A DNA stretch of 64,000 nucleotides from Ilumatobacter fluminis. Lineage in GTDB: Bacteria; Actinomycetota; Acidimicrobiia; Acidimicrobiales; Ilumatobacteraceae. The notes under the pieces are model-generated. The model saw only the letters and a program-made list of their open reading frames with translations, made no database searches and was not told the origin of the DNA. Positions within the stretch are counted from its first letter, which is position 1. Each line of letters opens with the position of its first letter. Both the position numbers and the translations under genes were made by a program. The stretch spans positions 1,550,001-1,614,000 of the forward strand of contig NZ_SOAU01000001.1 of the NCBI RefSeq assembly GCF_004364865.1, written 5' to 3'. This document shows, in pieces, positions 35,025-44,432 of the stretch.

Positions 35025-35792
35025 TCACTCCCCGGTGAAGACCGGCGGTCGTCGTTCGAGGCTGGCGGCGATGCCCTCCTGGCTGTCCGAGGTTTGCCAC
35101 AGGCGGGCCTGCTCGGTCTGCTCTCGGCGCAAGGCTTGCTCGACCTCGGCGACGAGCGGGCCTCGGAGTGTCGCTCGCATGGCCTGGAGGGCCAGCGGAG
35201 CCGAGGCGGCCAGCTCGTGGGCCCACGCTTCGGCCACGGAGCGTTCGGCGCCGGGATCGGCAACCCGATCGACGAGACCGATCGACGCGCCTTCGAGCCC
35301 ATCGATGCGTCGACCGGAGTACAGCAGATCTTGTGTCATCTGGTGGCCGACGATCCGGGGCAGCGTCGCGGTGAGTCCGAACCCGTGGTGGAAGCCGAGC
35401 CGAGCGAAGTTCGCCTGGAGCCGCGTCGCCGAGCTGGCGACGCGGAAGTCGGCAGCGCATGCGAGCCCGAGTCCGCCTCCGATCGCCGAACCCTGGACCG
35501 CCGCCACGATCGGGAGGCGGATCTCGAACAACCGCAGCGCTTCGGCGTAGAGCGCCGTGGCTTGGGTGTCGCGTTGCGGACCGGTCGCAGTGACCGAGAA
35601 GTTCGCTCCGGCACAGAAGTGCCGGTCTTCGGAGCAGAGCACGAGGGCCCGGTAGCCGGACGCTTCGAGCGCTGCAGCGGCCTGACTGATCGCCACGAGG
35701 AGTTCGCGGTCGAAGTAGTTGGCCGGTCCGCGTTGGATCTCGAGGACGCCGACGTGGCCGTCGGTTCGGACGTCGAGGTCGGAGGAACTCAT
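35025..35792 (-). CDS. Enoyl-CoA hydratase/isomerase (crotonase) family
   Basis: A 255-residue crotonase-fold enzyme of normal length. The two oxyanion-hole strands are HFCAGANFS (about residues 57-65) and QGSAIGGGLGLACAADFRV (about 98-116), followed by LGFHHGFGLTATLPRIVG. It would hydrate or isomerise the enoyl-CoA made by the neighbouring dehydrogenase pair. The usual catalytic Glu position in the FHHGFG region is not obviously filled by Glu, so isomerase, hydrolase or lyase chemistry is also possible. It is coupled to the upstream dehydrogenase by an ATGA overlap. Confidence 0.87.
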   Translation of the reverse strand: MSSSDLDVRTDGHVGVLEIQRGPANYFDRELLVAISQAAAALEASGYRALVLCSEDRHFCAGANFSVTATGPQRDTQATALYAEALRLFEIRLPIVAAVQGSAIGGGLGLACAADFRVASSATRLQANFARLGFHHGFGLTATLPRIVGHQMTQDLLYSGRRIDGLEGASIGLVDRVADPGAERSVAEAWAHELAASAPLALQAMRATLRGPLVAEVEQALRREQTEQARLWQTSDSQEGIAASLERRPPVFTGE

Positions 35793-36868
35793 ACCGTTTC
35801 CCCAGCGGGTCCGGGCGTGTCGTCGAGGAGCAGCGCGGCGAGGCTCGGGGCGGTGGCGGCCAACTCGCCGAACTGACCGGCGAGTTCGAGGTCGGTACCG
35901 AACGCGTCTCGCCACAGGTGCAGCCGCCGTGTCAGCCGATGGAGTCGGTACTCGCGGGTCATGCCGATGGCCCCGTGCGCTTGGTGGGCGGCGCGAGTCA
36001 CGTGCGCCGCGTTCTCGTTGCTCGTGAGCTTCAGCGCTCGGATGTCGATCTGCTGGGCGGTCGGATCGGCAACGAGCGCGACGCGCTCGACCATGGAGCG
36101 AGTCATGACGGCCATCTGGACCAGTTCGACCACGTGGTGTTGGACGGCCTGGAACTTGCTGATCGGTCGGCCGAACTGCTCCCGCACCTCGACGTACTCA
36201 CGGGTGAGGTCGGCGGCCCCGGTCATCGCCCCGCTCATGAGGGCTGCGGTCACGAGCATCCCTCGCAGGGCGAACTCGTCCGCAGTGAGATCGGTGTCCC
36301 ACCTGGTCACCGGCGTGTCGTCGAGCGTCAGATGGGCGATCGGCTGTCCGGCGAGGTCTTCGCGCACGGTGACGGTGCACCGGTCGGGATCGACCACGAT
36401 CGTGCCCGCCGCCGCACCGGCGCCGTGGGCACTGCCGAGGGCGAGCACCTGCGGCGCTTCGTTGCCCCAGGGCACGTCGCACAGCTCACCGGTGGCGAGG
36501 CCATCGCGGATGGTCAGGTGGTCGCGGCGTTCGGGCCGGGCGATCGTCGACCACATCGGCCCTGAACCGGCGGTGTGGCCGGACCGGCTCGTGAGCCACG
36601 CGGCGAGGTTCGCCTCGGCAATGGGGAGCGGGACGGCATGACGGCCGGCGAGCTGGAGGACCGCGACGAGGTCTGACAGCGAACCGCCGGCACCGCCGAG
36701 GTGCTCGGGGAGACCGATCGTCGTCAGGCCGAGCTCGGTGACGGCCGACCACTGATCGTCGCGGAACACGTCGGGATCGTCCGACATGTCGTCGGGCCAG
36801 GTGTCGCGGAAGAACCCGCTCAGTGCGGCCTCGATCTCCGAACCCGGATCGCTCGTGTGCGTGCTCAT
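35789..36868 (-). CDS. Acyl-CoA dehydrogenase (second subunit of a pair)
   Basis: A 359-residue acyl-CoA dehydrogenase-like flavoprotein. Recognisable parts are LGLTTIGLPEHLGGAGGSLSDLVAVLQLAGRHAVPLP (about 46-82), REYVEVREQFGRPISKFQAVQHHVVEL (about 225-250) and HGAIGMTREYRLHRLTRRLHLWRDAFG near the end. The middle domain is poor in FAD-binding motifs. Such proteins typically form heterotetramers with a full dehydrogenase encoded next door, as in actinobacterial FadE pairs. It overlaps both neighbours by 4 bp. Start at the ATG at 36868. Confidence 0.88.
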   Translation of the reverse strand: MSTHTSDPGSEIEAALSGFFRDTWPDDMSDDPDVFRDDQWSAVTELGLTTIGLPEHLGGAGGSLSDLVAVLQLAGRHAVPLPIAEANLAAWLTSRSGHTAGSGPMWSTIARPERRDHLTIRDGLATGELCDVPWGNEAPQVLALGSAHGAGAAAGTIVVDPDRCTVTVREDLAGQPIAHLTLDDTPVTRWDTDLTADEFALRGMLVTAALMSGAMTGAADLTREYVEVREQFGRPISKFQAVQHHVVELVQMAVMTRSMVERVALVADPTAQQIDIRALKLTSNENAAHVTRAAHQAHGAIGMTREYRLHRLTRRLHLWRDAFGTDLELAGQFGELAATAPSLAALLLDDTPGPAGETV

Positions 36869-37995
36869 CGTGCGGTCAGCCCTTTCATGATCACCGAGCG
36901 GAGGATCTCGGTCGTGCCGCCCCGGATCGTCCACGACGGACCGGCGAGGATCGCTTGTGCGAGCAGCGACTCGAACGTGTCAGAGCTGTCCGGGCGGGGA
37001 CTTCGTCCGAAGTGATGCCGAACGATCTCGATGCACTCCTGTTCGAATCGGGTGCCCATCTCCTTGACGAGCGCCGCTTCGGTCACGGGGGATTCGCCCT
37101 CGTCGACGAGTCGGGCGATCGACAGCGACATCCCTCGGAAGACGCGAAGACGGGCCGTGATCCGTCCGAGGTCGGTCAGTGCGAGCGTGTCGTCGGGGGC
37201 GATCGTCGCTACCCATCGTTCGAGCACCGGCATCAGTGAGATCCACCGGTCGACACCGCCTCGCTCGAGCGCCAGTTCTCCGACGTTCTGTCCCCACCCG
37301 GCACCGACGTCGCCGAGTCGGGCCGAGTCGGGGAGGAGGACGTCGTCGAACACGACCTCACAGAAGTGTTGGGTGCCGTCGATGAAGGCGATCGGCGACA
37401 CGATCATGCCGGGCGTGTCGCGTTCGATGATGAACTGGGTCAGGCCCCCGTGTCGCTCATCGGACGTACGGAACAAGCCGAGGATGTGAGTGGCCGTGTC
37501 GGCGCCGGACGTCCACACCTTGGTGCCGTTCAGCCGCCACCCGTCGTCGGCCGGCACCGCGCGTGCACGTACCGACGCGAGGTCGGAGCCGGAGTCGGGC
37601 TCGCTCATGCCGATGGCGAACGAGAACTGGCCGCTCGCGATACCGGGGAGGTAATGGGACCGCTGCGCTTCGGTGCCGTTGGCGAGGATGCTCGGGCCGG
37701 TCTGGCGGTCGGCGACCCAGTGGAACCCGACCGGGGCGCCCCGGGTGAGCAACTCCTCGACCACGATCTGGCGTTCGACCGCAGTGCGGCCGCCTCCGCC
37801 GTACTGTCGGGGCAACGCCATGCCGATCCAGCCGCGAGCGGCCAGATCACGTGTGAAGTCGCGGTCGACGGCGGCGGAGATACCGAGTCCGATCGGGTAG
37901 CCGCCTTCGGGGAGGCGCTCCTGCAGGTAGTTCCGGACGGTTCGCTGGAGGGCACGCTCGTCAGCGGTCAGGACCGTCGGGCGCAGACTCTTCAT
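36865..37995 (-). CDS. Acyl-CoA dehydrogenase
   Basis: A 376-residue flavin enzyme that would introduce a double bond next to the thioester carbonyl of an acyl-CoA. Motifs include ALPRQYGGGG, the FAD-contact block FAIGMSEPDSGSDLASV (about 128-144), WRLNGTKVWTSGADTATH and the C-terminal WTIRGGTTEILRSVIMKGL. It is the FAD-rich partner of the dehydrogenase encoded next to it, and the two stops and starts overlap (ATGA). The probable electron acceptor, an electron-transfer flavoprotein, is not encoded in the window. The start is the ATG at 37995. Confidence 0.9.
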   Translation of the reverse strand: MKSLRPTVLTADERALQRTVRNYLQERLPEGGYPIGLGISAAVDRDFTRDLAARGWIGMALPRQYGGGGRTAVERQIVVEELLTRGAPVGFHWVADRQTGPSILANGTEAQRSHYLPGIASGQFSFAIGMSEPDSGSDLASVRARAVPADDGWRLNGTKVWTSGADTATHILGLFRTSDERHGGLTQFIIERDTPGMIVSPIAFIDGTQHFCEVVFDDVLLPDSARLGDVGAGWGQNVGELALERGGVDRWISLMPVLERWVATIAPDDTLALTDLGRITARLRVFRGMSLSIARLVDEGESPVTEAALVKEMGTRFEQECIEIVRHHFGRSPRPDSSDTFESLLAQAILAGPSWTIRGGTTEILRSVIMKGLTAR

Positions 37996-39215
37996 GGATC
38001 GACCTCTTCCGTCGGTGTAGTCGAAGCGCCCGGCAACTCGCCGAGGACCTCGTCGGTGTCTTGGCCCGACAACGGGGCATGGTGCGTGACGGTGAGCGCC
38101 GTGCCGTGGAAGTTGGCCATCGTCGGGATCAGGCGATATCGGCCTGCCACCGGGTGGTCGACGATCGGGAGCTCGGCGACCAGTTCGTCGAGCGTGGCGA
38201 CCGCCGTGGCGGGGATGCCGACCGATCGGCTGTAGTCGAGCCACTCCTGTGTCGTGCGGCTCGGCGCGATCGCCCGGATGTCTTGATAGAGCGAGTCGGA
38301 GTTCGCGATCGCCGAGCGTTGGTCGGCGTATCGGGGATCCGAGTCGGCGTCCGGGACGCCGGCGTCGGCGAACAGTGCGGCGTAGTGCTTCGGCAGGTAG
38401 GGCAGCATGTGGACGAGGCCGTCGCTCGTCGGGTGCGGGCGTCGGTGCGGCGACAAGATCCGCGGGTACCCGATCGGTGGCAGGCCGGTCTGGGCCGTCG
38501 GCGGTTCGCTGATGCCGCCGGCTCCGTGCTCGGTCAGCATGAACGCGGTCATTGCCTGGTGCATCGGGACTTCGATGTGGCGCCCTCGACCGGTTCGCTC
38601 CCGTTCGAGCAGCCCGGCGGTGATGGCCTGGGCGATGACCAGCCCACACACCTTGTCGGCGAGGATCGTCGGGATGAGGGTCGGGTCGCCGGTGGCCCGT
38701 TGCATCACGTCGGCGACGCCGCTGGCCGCCTGGATGATGTCGTCGTACGCCGGTTCCTCCGCACGGGACTCGGTCAGCGAGAACCCTTGCGCTTGGCAGT
38801 ACACCAGGTCGGGCTTCAGCGCAGAGAGGGAGGCGTAGTCCAGGGCGAGTTCAGTGAGGACCTGTGGTCGCATCGTCGAGACGACCACGTCGCAGGTGGG
38901 GACGAGGCGTTCGAGTGCGGCGCGCCCGTCGGTCGACTTGAGGTCGATGCTGATCGAGCGCTTGTTGCGGAGCAGGTTCAAGGCGATCCCGGACAGGTCG
39001 GGATGCGGGCCCGGACCCATCACGCGGTTGGTGTCGCGCGTGTTGGGCTCGACGATGACGACGTCGGCTCCCTGGTCGGCCAACGTCTGCGTGGCGAGTG
39101 GGCCCATGACGACGCGCGTGAGATCGAGGATCCGAATGCCGGCCAGCGGGCCCGCTCGGAGCCCGTCGCCCTCATGTTCGGCTTGTGCTCGATTCACCTC
39201 TTGCGTCGGCGCCAT
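37992..39215 (-). CDS. Class III (CaiB/BaiF) CoA-transferase
   Basis: A 407-residue family III CoA-transferase that would activate a carboxylic acid by moving CoA from another thioester. Typical blocks are LAGIRILDLTRVVMGPLATQTLADQGADVVIVEP (about 25-58), LNLLRNKRSISIDLKS, DDIIQAASGVADVM with the Asp that carries the acyl/CoA intermediate, and ADKVCGLVIAQAITAGLLERERTGRGRHIEVPM. It is the first gene of the leftward operon; the ATG at 39215 lies just 8 nt from a TATACA element, so the transcript has almost no leader. A longer frame upstream to 39650 is rejected because it runs through the divergent lipoprotein gene. Confidence 0.9.
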   Translation of the reverse strand: MAPTQEVNRAQAEHEGDGLRAGPLAGIRILDLTRVVMGPLATQTLADQGADVVIVEPNTRDTNRVMGPGPHPDLSGIALNLLRNKRSISIDLKSTDGRAALERLVPTCDVVVSTMRPQVLTELALDYASLSALKPDLVYCQAQGFSLTESRAEEPAYDDIIQAASGVADVMQRATGDPTLIPTILADKVCGLVIAQAITAGLLERERTGRGRHIEVPMHQAMTAFMLTEHGAGGISEPPTAQTGLPPIGYPRILSPHRRPHPTSDGLVHMLPYLPKHYAALFADAGVPDADSDPRYADQRSAIANSDSLYQDIRAIAPSRTTQEWLDYSRSVGIPATAVATLDELVAELPIVDHPVAGRYRLIPTMANFHGTALTVTHHAPLSGQDTDEVLGELPGASTTPTEEVDP

Positions 39216-39223
39216 GCCGAAAG

Positions 39224-39243
39224 TGTATACTCTCGTGAATACA
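39224..39243. promoter_or_regulatory. Palindromic operator in the shared divergent promoter region
   Basis: A 20-bp interrupted palindrome, TGTATAC-N6-GAATACA, lies 8 nt before the CoA-transferase start and about 105 nt before the binding-protein start. TATAC-centred dyads are common targets of FadR/FCD-type GntR proteins, and such a regulator is encoded in the leftward operon. The site overlaps TATACA/TATACT elements that could serve as -10 boxes in both directions. Binding here would repress both operons; this is inference. Confidence 0.55.
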
Positions 39244-39348
39244 TTCCAACGAATCGAACCGGAGCACCGGGAATCGGTCAGCGGAGGTATCGCTGGTTCG
39301 GCGTCGAGAACACCCAAATTCAGAGAACGAAATGAAAGTGGAGTCCCC

Positions 39349-40434
39349 ATGAAGAAGCATCGCTCGATGCTCAAGGCAGTCGCCGGTCTCGTCGCCGTCG
39401 CCGCACTGAGTGCGTGTTCCGGTTCGTCCGACAACGAGTCGTCAGAAGACGAGGCGTCCGACAGCGCAGCATCCGAATCCACCGATGCGGCATCCGGCGA
39501 CGAGTCGTCCGACACCGTGGCGACCGAGTCGGAACCCGCCCAGACCGATGCACCGGACGAGGACGAGCCGAAGGGCGCCGTCGCCATGGGCTTCCCCGGC
39601 GCCGACATCACGATCTGGAACGACCAGCTCGCAATCATGAAGCCGATCATCGAAGAGGCCGGCTACGAATTCCTGACCGACGACCCGCAGTACGACATCA
39701 ATCGTCAGGTCAACAACTGGCAGACCTGGATCAACCGTGGTGACGTCAAGGCGATCATGGGCTTCCCGGCCCAGGCCGACTCGATCGTGCCGGTCACGCA
39801 GGAGGCGAACGAGGCCGGTATTCCGGTCTTCGGCTATCTCATCACCTGGGAAGGAACGCAGGCAGCGATGAAGGTCGACGCCTACAAGGAAGCGTTCGAC
39901 ATCGCGTCGACCGCCGCCACCGAGATGAAGGCGAACGGTGCTCCCGATGACATGAAAGTCGTGACGACGGGTCGTCGCGACAACGAGATCTACATCCAAG
40001 GGATGGACGGCCTCAAGGACGGGTTGCTGTCGGTCATGCCGAACGCGACCCTGATCGAGCAGACGGCGCGTACCCGTGAAGAGGGCTACAACGTCGCGAA
40101 GGCCCAGTACACGGCGGAGCCCGACATCTACGTCTGGCTCGGCATGTCGAACGACTCGATCCTCGGTGTGTACCAGGGGTTGCTCGACTCGGGTGTCGCC
40201 CCGGACGACGAGCGCTTCTACCTGGCGAGCCGCGACGCCACCAACGAGACGCTGGACCTGATCAAGATCCCGAACTCGATCTACCGCACCGCGACCGTGA
40301 TCCCGGCCCGCATGTTGGCCGAGGCCAATGCGAAGCTGCTGATCGACGGCGCCGAAGGCCGTGAGACCCAGGACATCGTGGTCCCCGGAACGGTGGTCAC
40401 GGCAGAGAACGCCGACGAGTTCTACGTCGACTGA
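39349..40434 (+). CDS. CUT2 (ribose-type) ABC transporter substrate-binding lipoprotein
   Basis: A 361-residue periplasmic-binding-protein family 1 lipoprotein. The signal peptide ends in LSAC (lipobox, Cys about 23), followed by a Ser/Asp/Glu/Ala linker to about residue 75. The fold shows the RbsB-like order: ITIWNDQLAIMKPIIEEAGYEF, INRGDVKAIMGFPAQADSIVPVTQEANEAGIPVFGY, then DIYVWLGMSNDSILGVYQGLLDSG. It would capture the substrate of this catabolic cluster. Ligand identity is unknown; the fold also binds non-sugar ligands. The start is the ATG at 39349, divergent from the CoA-transferase gene. Confidence 0.88.
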   Translation: MKKHRSMLKAVAGLVAVAALSACSGSSDNESSEDEASDSAASESTDAASGDESSDTVATESEPAQTDAPDEDEPKGAVAMGFPGADITIWNDQLAIMKPIIEEAGYEFLTDDPQYDINRQVNNWQTWINRGDVKAIMGFPAQADSIVPVTQEANEAGIPVFGYLITWEGTQAAMKVDAYKEAFDIASTAATEMKANGAPDDMKVVTTGRRDNEIYIQGMDGLKDGLLSVMPNATLIEQTARTREEGYNVAKAQYTAEPDIYVWLGMSNDSILGVYQGLLDSGVAPDDERFYLASRDATNETLDLIKIPNSIYRTATVIPARMLAEANAKLLIDGAEGRETQDIVVPGTVVTAENADEFYVD

Positions 40435-40484
40435 TCCGACGCCGAACAGCCAGTCCGACCACGAACAAGCCCCCCGGCGAGTTG

Positions 40485-40514
40485 CCGCGGGCCGCGCTCC
40501 GGTGCGGTCCGCGG
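40485..40514 (+). terminator. Hairpin between the binding-protein and ATPase genes
   Basis: An 11-bp GC stem with one G-T pair (40485-40495 with 40504-40514, loop of 8 nt) lies in the 107-nt gap after the binding-protein gene. No T tract is present. As after the CUT1 binding-protein gene, it probably sets a higher level of binding-protein mRNA; inferred from position. Confidence 0.6.
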
Positions 40515-40541
40515 TGACCCGGTCGGTCGAACGGAGAGCCT

Positions 40542-42020
40542 GTGTCCATATCCCCTGAACGTCTGGTTTTCGAGGGCATGACCGTCGACTTCGGCGTGAC
40601 TCGTGCACTTGATCACGTCGATCTCGCTTTTGCCCCCGGCGAGATCGTCGGCCTGCTCGGCCACAACGGCGCGGGCAAGTCGACCCTGCTCAACGTCGCC
40701 ACCGGTGCCGTCGCCCCGACGGAAGGGCTGATGCGCCTCGACGGTGACGAGGTGTCGATTCCCTCACCGAGCCGAAGTTCCGAGCTCGGTATCACCGTCA
40801 TCCATCAGACCCCGGCGCTCGCCGGCAACCTGTCCGTGCTCGACAACCTGTTCATGAGCCAACCCGGCATGGGTCGCACCGCCGCCGAACGGCGAACCGC
40901 ACGAGACGCGCTGGCGCAGGTGGGTGGCGACGACATCGACCTCCGGGAGTTCGTCGGCAACCTCCCGCTCGGGCAGCGACAGCTGGTCGACCTCGCCCGC
41001 GGACTGCTGCACGGTGACATGAAGGTCTTGCTGCTCGACGAGCCGACCGCAGCGCTCGGCAAGGGCGAGACCGACTCGTTGCATGCCTTGATCCGACGGC
41101 TCGCAGCCGGTGGCACCACGGTGATCTACGTCTCGCACCGGCTTCCCGACATCGTCGAAGTGTGCGACCGCGTCGTGATCCTTCGCGATGGACGAGTCGT
41201 CGGCGAGCAACCGGTCGCAGGGCTCTCGAGCGCCAAGCTGGCCAACGACCTCGCCCCGGGAATGCAGGAGTCGGCGTTCGAACCGGGCATCCCCGGCGAC
41301 GTCATCATGGAGGTCCGCCATCCGTTCCCGCTCGAGTTCCGGCGCGGCGAGGTCGTCGGACTGTTCGGCGTCGCCGGCGGTGAACAGTTCGAGTTGTTCG
41401 ACGCCCTCCAGGGGCTCGACGGTCACGCCGAGGCGACACTGGACGGTGTCGAGTACCGCCCGCGCAGCCCCAGGGCGGCGATCGGTCTCGGGGTCCACAC
41501 GGTCGTCGCCGATCGTGACACCGACGGCTTGATCGCCGGAATGGGCGCCCTCGACAACGTCTTCGCCCCGTGGCGCGGGCGACGCCACGAAGGTCGCCCC
41601 GTCGCACCCACGCTTGCTGCCCGCCAGCAGCAGTACCGGGAGATCTGTGAGGCCCTCGACATCAAGGGCCCGGGCCCCGAATCGCCCATGTCGGCGTTCT
41701 CCGGCGGCAACCGACAAAAGCACCTGCTGGCGATGTGGATCTATCCGGTCACCCCTCGCTTGCTCCTGCTCGCTCAACCCACCCAGGGCGTCGACGTCGG
41801 AGCGAAGGCCGACATCCGCCGCGTCGTCCGCCGCGCCGCGGCCGACGGCATGGCCGTCGTCGTCGCGAGCGCCGAGAGCGACGAGATCGCCGGTCTCTGC
41901 GATCGCACCTACGTCCTCTACGGCCACCAAAGCGCCGAACTCGCCCGTACCGACGACTTCGACGCAGCGATGCTCGACGCGTTGCTGGGTCTCATCCCCG
42001 AGAAAGAAGCAATTGCATGA
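40542..42020 (+). CDS. CUT2 ABC transporter ATP-binding protein (RbsA/MglA-like)
   Basis: A 492-residue ATPase with two fused ABC domains. The first has Walker A GHNGAGKS (about 39-46), a degenerate signature LPLGQRQ, Walker B VLLLDEPTAAL and the switch His in VSHRL. The second (about 245-490) lacks a normal Walker A but keeps FSGGNRQKHLLAMW and LLLAQPTQGVDVGAKADI, as usual for this class where only one site is fully active. It powers uptake with the next gene product. The start is the GTG at 40542, and the end overlaps the permease gene by 4 bp. Confidence 0.92.
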   Translation: MSISPERLVFEGMTVDFGVTRALDHVDLAFAPGEIVGLLGHNGAGKSTLLNVATGAVAPTEGLMRLDGDEVSIPSPSRSSELGITVIHQTPALAGNLSVLDNLFMSQPGMGRTAAERRTARDALAQVGGDDIDLREFVGNLPLGQRQLVDLARGLLHGDMKVLLLDEPTAALGKGETDSLHALIRRLAAGGTTVIYVSHRLPDIVEVCDRVVILRDGRVVGEQPVAGLSSAKLANDLAPGMQESAFEPGIPGDVIMEVRHPFPLEFRRGEVVGLFGVAGGEQFELFDALQGLDGHAEATLDGVEYRPRSPRAAIGLGVHTVVADRDTDGLIAGMGALDNVFAPWRGRRHEGRPVAPTLAARQQQYREICEALDIKGPGPESPMSAFSGGNRQKHLLAMWIYPVTPRLLLLAQPTQGVDVGAKADIRRVVRRAAADGMAVVVASAESDEIAGLCDRTYVLYGHQSAELARTDDFDAAMLDALLGLIPEKEAIA

Positions 42021-43024
42021 CGCTCACCCAGCTCAAGGTCGTTCTGGCCGAGAACGGTTCGATCGCGGCGCTCATCGTCCTGGTCGGATTCTTCAGCCTC
42101 TCTTCGGATCGCTTCCTTCGCGGTCCGAACCTCGAGACCGTGGTCGGCTCGATGGTCGAGATCGGCCTCGTCGCCATCCCACTGTCGTTGCTCGTGATGA
42201 GCGGCTCGGTCGACCTGTCCGTCGGATCGGTCGCCAGCCTCTCGGCGATCGTGTCGGCGCAGGTGATGACCGACACCGGTCGGGTGATCGACGGTGTCGT
42301 CGTCGGCCTGCTCGTCGGCGTCGTCTGCGGTGTCATCAACGGCATCCTCGTCGAGTACTTCCAGCTCAATGCGCTTGTCGTCACGTTGGGGTTCCTCAAC
42401 GTGTGGGGCGGCATGGCGTTGTACCTGTCCGAGGGCAAGACCATCACCGGGCTGCCCACCCAGGCCCGCACCGTCGCCCAGTTCTCGATCCTCGGCCTGC
42501 ACCTCCCGATCGTGCTCCTGATCGTCGCATCGGTCGCAGCCTGGTGGCTCCTGAATCGTCGGCCATTCGGGCGTCAGACGTTGGCCGTCGGGGGCAATGA
42601 GCGTGCGGCACACCTGATGGGCATCAACGTCCGGACCGTCCGACTCCGCCTGTTCGTCCTCTCGAGCGTCGGCGCGGCGATGGCCGGCGTCCTGCTCATG
42701 ATGAAGCTCGGGGCCGCATCACCGAACGTCGGGCTCGGCATGGAGTTCAGTGCGCTGACCGTCGTCCTGCTCGGCGGCGTCGCCTTCGACGGTGGCTCCG
42801 GTCGCATCTCCGGCGTCCTGGCCGGGCTCCTGTTCGTGGGCGTGCTGCGCAACGGGCTCGTGCTGCTGGGTGTCAGCCAGTTCCTGCAGACCGTCTTCGT
42901 CGGGTTGACGCTGATCCTCGCCATCTCGCTGGACAAGTCGTTGCAGCGGGTGCTCAAGTCGGCGTGGGCCGACATGGCCAAAAAGCGACAGAGTGCGCTC
43001 GCGGCGTCGGAGGTGGCAGCATGA
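42017..43024 (+). CDS. CUT2 ABC transporter permease (RbsC-like)
   Basis: A 335-residue inner-membrane permease with about 8-10 helices. Family marks are MSGSVDLSVGSVASLSAIVSA (about 60-80), GVINGILVEYFQLNALVVTLGFLNVWGG and the loop GGNERAAHLMGINVRTVRLRLF that contacts the ATPase. It is translationally coupled to the ATPase gene before it (ATGA) and to the amidase gene after it (ATGA), so transport and the first presumed catabolic step are made together. Confidence 0.92.
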   Translation: MTLTQLKVVLAENGSIAALIVLVGFFSLSSDRFLRGPNLETVVGSMVEIGLVAIPLSLLVMSGSVDLSVGSVASLSAIVSAQVMTDTGRVIDGVVVGLLVGVVCGVINGILVEYFQLNALVVTLGFLNVWGGMALYLSEGKTITGLPTQARTVAQFSILGLHLPIVLLIVASVAAWWLLNRRPFGRQTLAVGGNERAAHLMGINVRTVRLRLFVLSSVGAAMAGVLLMMKLGAASPNVGLGMEFSALTVVLLGGVAFDGGSGRISGVLAGLLFVGVLRNGLVLLGVSQFLQTVFVGLTLILAISLDKSLQRVLKSAWADMAKKRQSALAASEVAA

Positions 43025-44424
43025 GCACCCTGCCCTTCGACCCGACCCGTGCGGACGTCGGCACACTCACGGCCGCCTACGCGGACGGCGAGGTGTCGCC
43101 GGTCGCGGTAACGCAAACGATCATCGAACTCGCCGAGAACGCCGGCCGCGACCTCAGCGCGATCGCGGCGATCGATCAGGAGGTCGCCCTGGCAGCGGCC
43201 GCGGCGAGCGAGCAGCGCTGGAGCGACGGCCAACCCCTCGGACCGTTGGACGGTGTCCCGGTCTCGGTGAAGGACAGTTTCCACATGGAGGGACTCAAGC
43301 GCTGGCACGGCAGCAAGCTCAACGACGCGTCGCCTCCGTCGAAGCACGACGGCGCTCCCGTCAAGCGGTTGCGTGAGGGCGGCGCAGTCGTGTTCGCTAA
43401 GACGGCGATGCCCGACTTCGGCCTCCTCGGGTCGGGTGTCAGCTCGCAGTTCGGCGTGACCCGCAACCCCTGGGACCCGGCGACGAGTCCGGGCGGCTCG
43501 AGCTCGGGTGCCGCGGCACTGGTCGCCATCGGAGGCGGACCGGTCGCAATCGGCACCGACATGGGCGGTTCGGTTCGCTTCCCGGCGGCACTGACCGGCC
43601 TGGTCGGTCTCAAGCCGACGCAGGGTCGCATCGCCTACGACCCGCCGAAGCTGATCGGCAACGCCGGGCCGATGGGACGGACCGTCGCCGACGTCGCCGC
43701 GTTGCTGTCGGTGATCGGCAAGCCCGACGACTCCGATCACCTCTCGCTCCCCGGACAGTTCAGCTGGGACGGAGCCGTACCGGAGTCGTTCGACGGGGTG
43801 AACATCGGCGTGCTCGTCGCGAGCAATGCGGCGCCGCTCGATCCGGAGATCGAACACGCCGTGATGTCACAGGCCGTGCTCCTCGCGGCGGCCGGAGCGA
43901 ACGTCACCGAGATCAGCGCCCCGGTGCTGTCGGACGACGACATCGCGGTGCTCGAGACCGTGCTCATGACCCGGGGTCTCCCCGAGCTGATCGCGGCTCC
44001 GGAGGACGCCTGGACGTTCCTGCCGAAGCCGCTGCTCGCGACACTGATGAGGTGCAAGGAACTCACGGCGGTCGAGCACGTCACCAACGAAAAGAAGGTC
44101 GAAGCGATGCGTGCTCGCGCCGCCGGCGTCCTCAACTCGTTCGACTACGTCGTCCAGCCGGTGGCCCCGATCGTCTCGTTCCCGGCGGAGGATCCGCGGC
44201 CGTCGCGCGATGGTGAAGAGATCGAGAACCTGATCTACACCATTCCGCACAACCTGACGAGCCTGCCCGCAGGCGTGGTGTGCACCACGATGTCCGAGAC
44301 GGGCGCGCCGATCGGCGTGCAGGTCAGCGGTCGGCGATTCGACGACGGCGGCGTGCTCTCCGTGCTCGCGTTCCTCGAACGATCTCGTCCTTTCGACGTC
44401 CCCTACCCGTTCGCTACCCGCTGA
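43021..44424 (+). CDS. Amidase (amidase signature family)
   Basis: A 467-residue amidase-signature hydrolase that would cleave a carboxylic amide into acid and amine. The Ser-cisSer-Lys triad is visible: Lys in GVPVSVKDSFHM (about residue 82), a Ser in the TSPGGSSSGAAA run (about 157-168), and the nucleophile Ser in GTDMGGSVRFPAAL (about 180-193). Length is normal and there is no export signal. It is coupled to the permease gene by an ATGA overlap. In this cluster it could release an amino alcohol for EutBC and an acid for the CoA-transferase, which is a hypothesis from context. Confidence 0.9.
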   Translation: MSTLPFDPTRADVGTLTAAYADGEVSPVAVTQTIIELAENAGRDLSAIAAIDQEVALAAAAASEQRWSDGQPLGPLDGVPVSVKDSFHMEGLKRWHGSKLNDASPPSKHDGAPVKRLREGGAVVFAKTAMPDFGLLGSGVSSQFGVTRNPWDPATSPGGSSSGAAALVAIGGGPVAIGTDMGGSVRFPAALTGLVGLKPTQGRIAYDPPKLIGNAGPMGRTVADVAALLSVIGKPDDSDHLSLPGQFSWDGAVPESFDGVNIGVLVASNAAPLDPEIEHAVMSQAVLLAAAGANVTEISAPVLSDDDIAVLETVLMTRGLPELIAAPEDAWTFLPKPLLATLMRCKELTAVEHVTNEKKVEAMRARAAGVLNSFDYVVQPVAPIVSFPAEDPRPSRDGEEIENLIYTIPHNLTSLPAGVVCTTMSETGAPIGVQVSGRRFDDGGVLSVLAFLERSRPFDVPYPFATR

Positions 44425-44432
44425 CCGGACTC

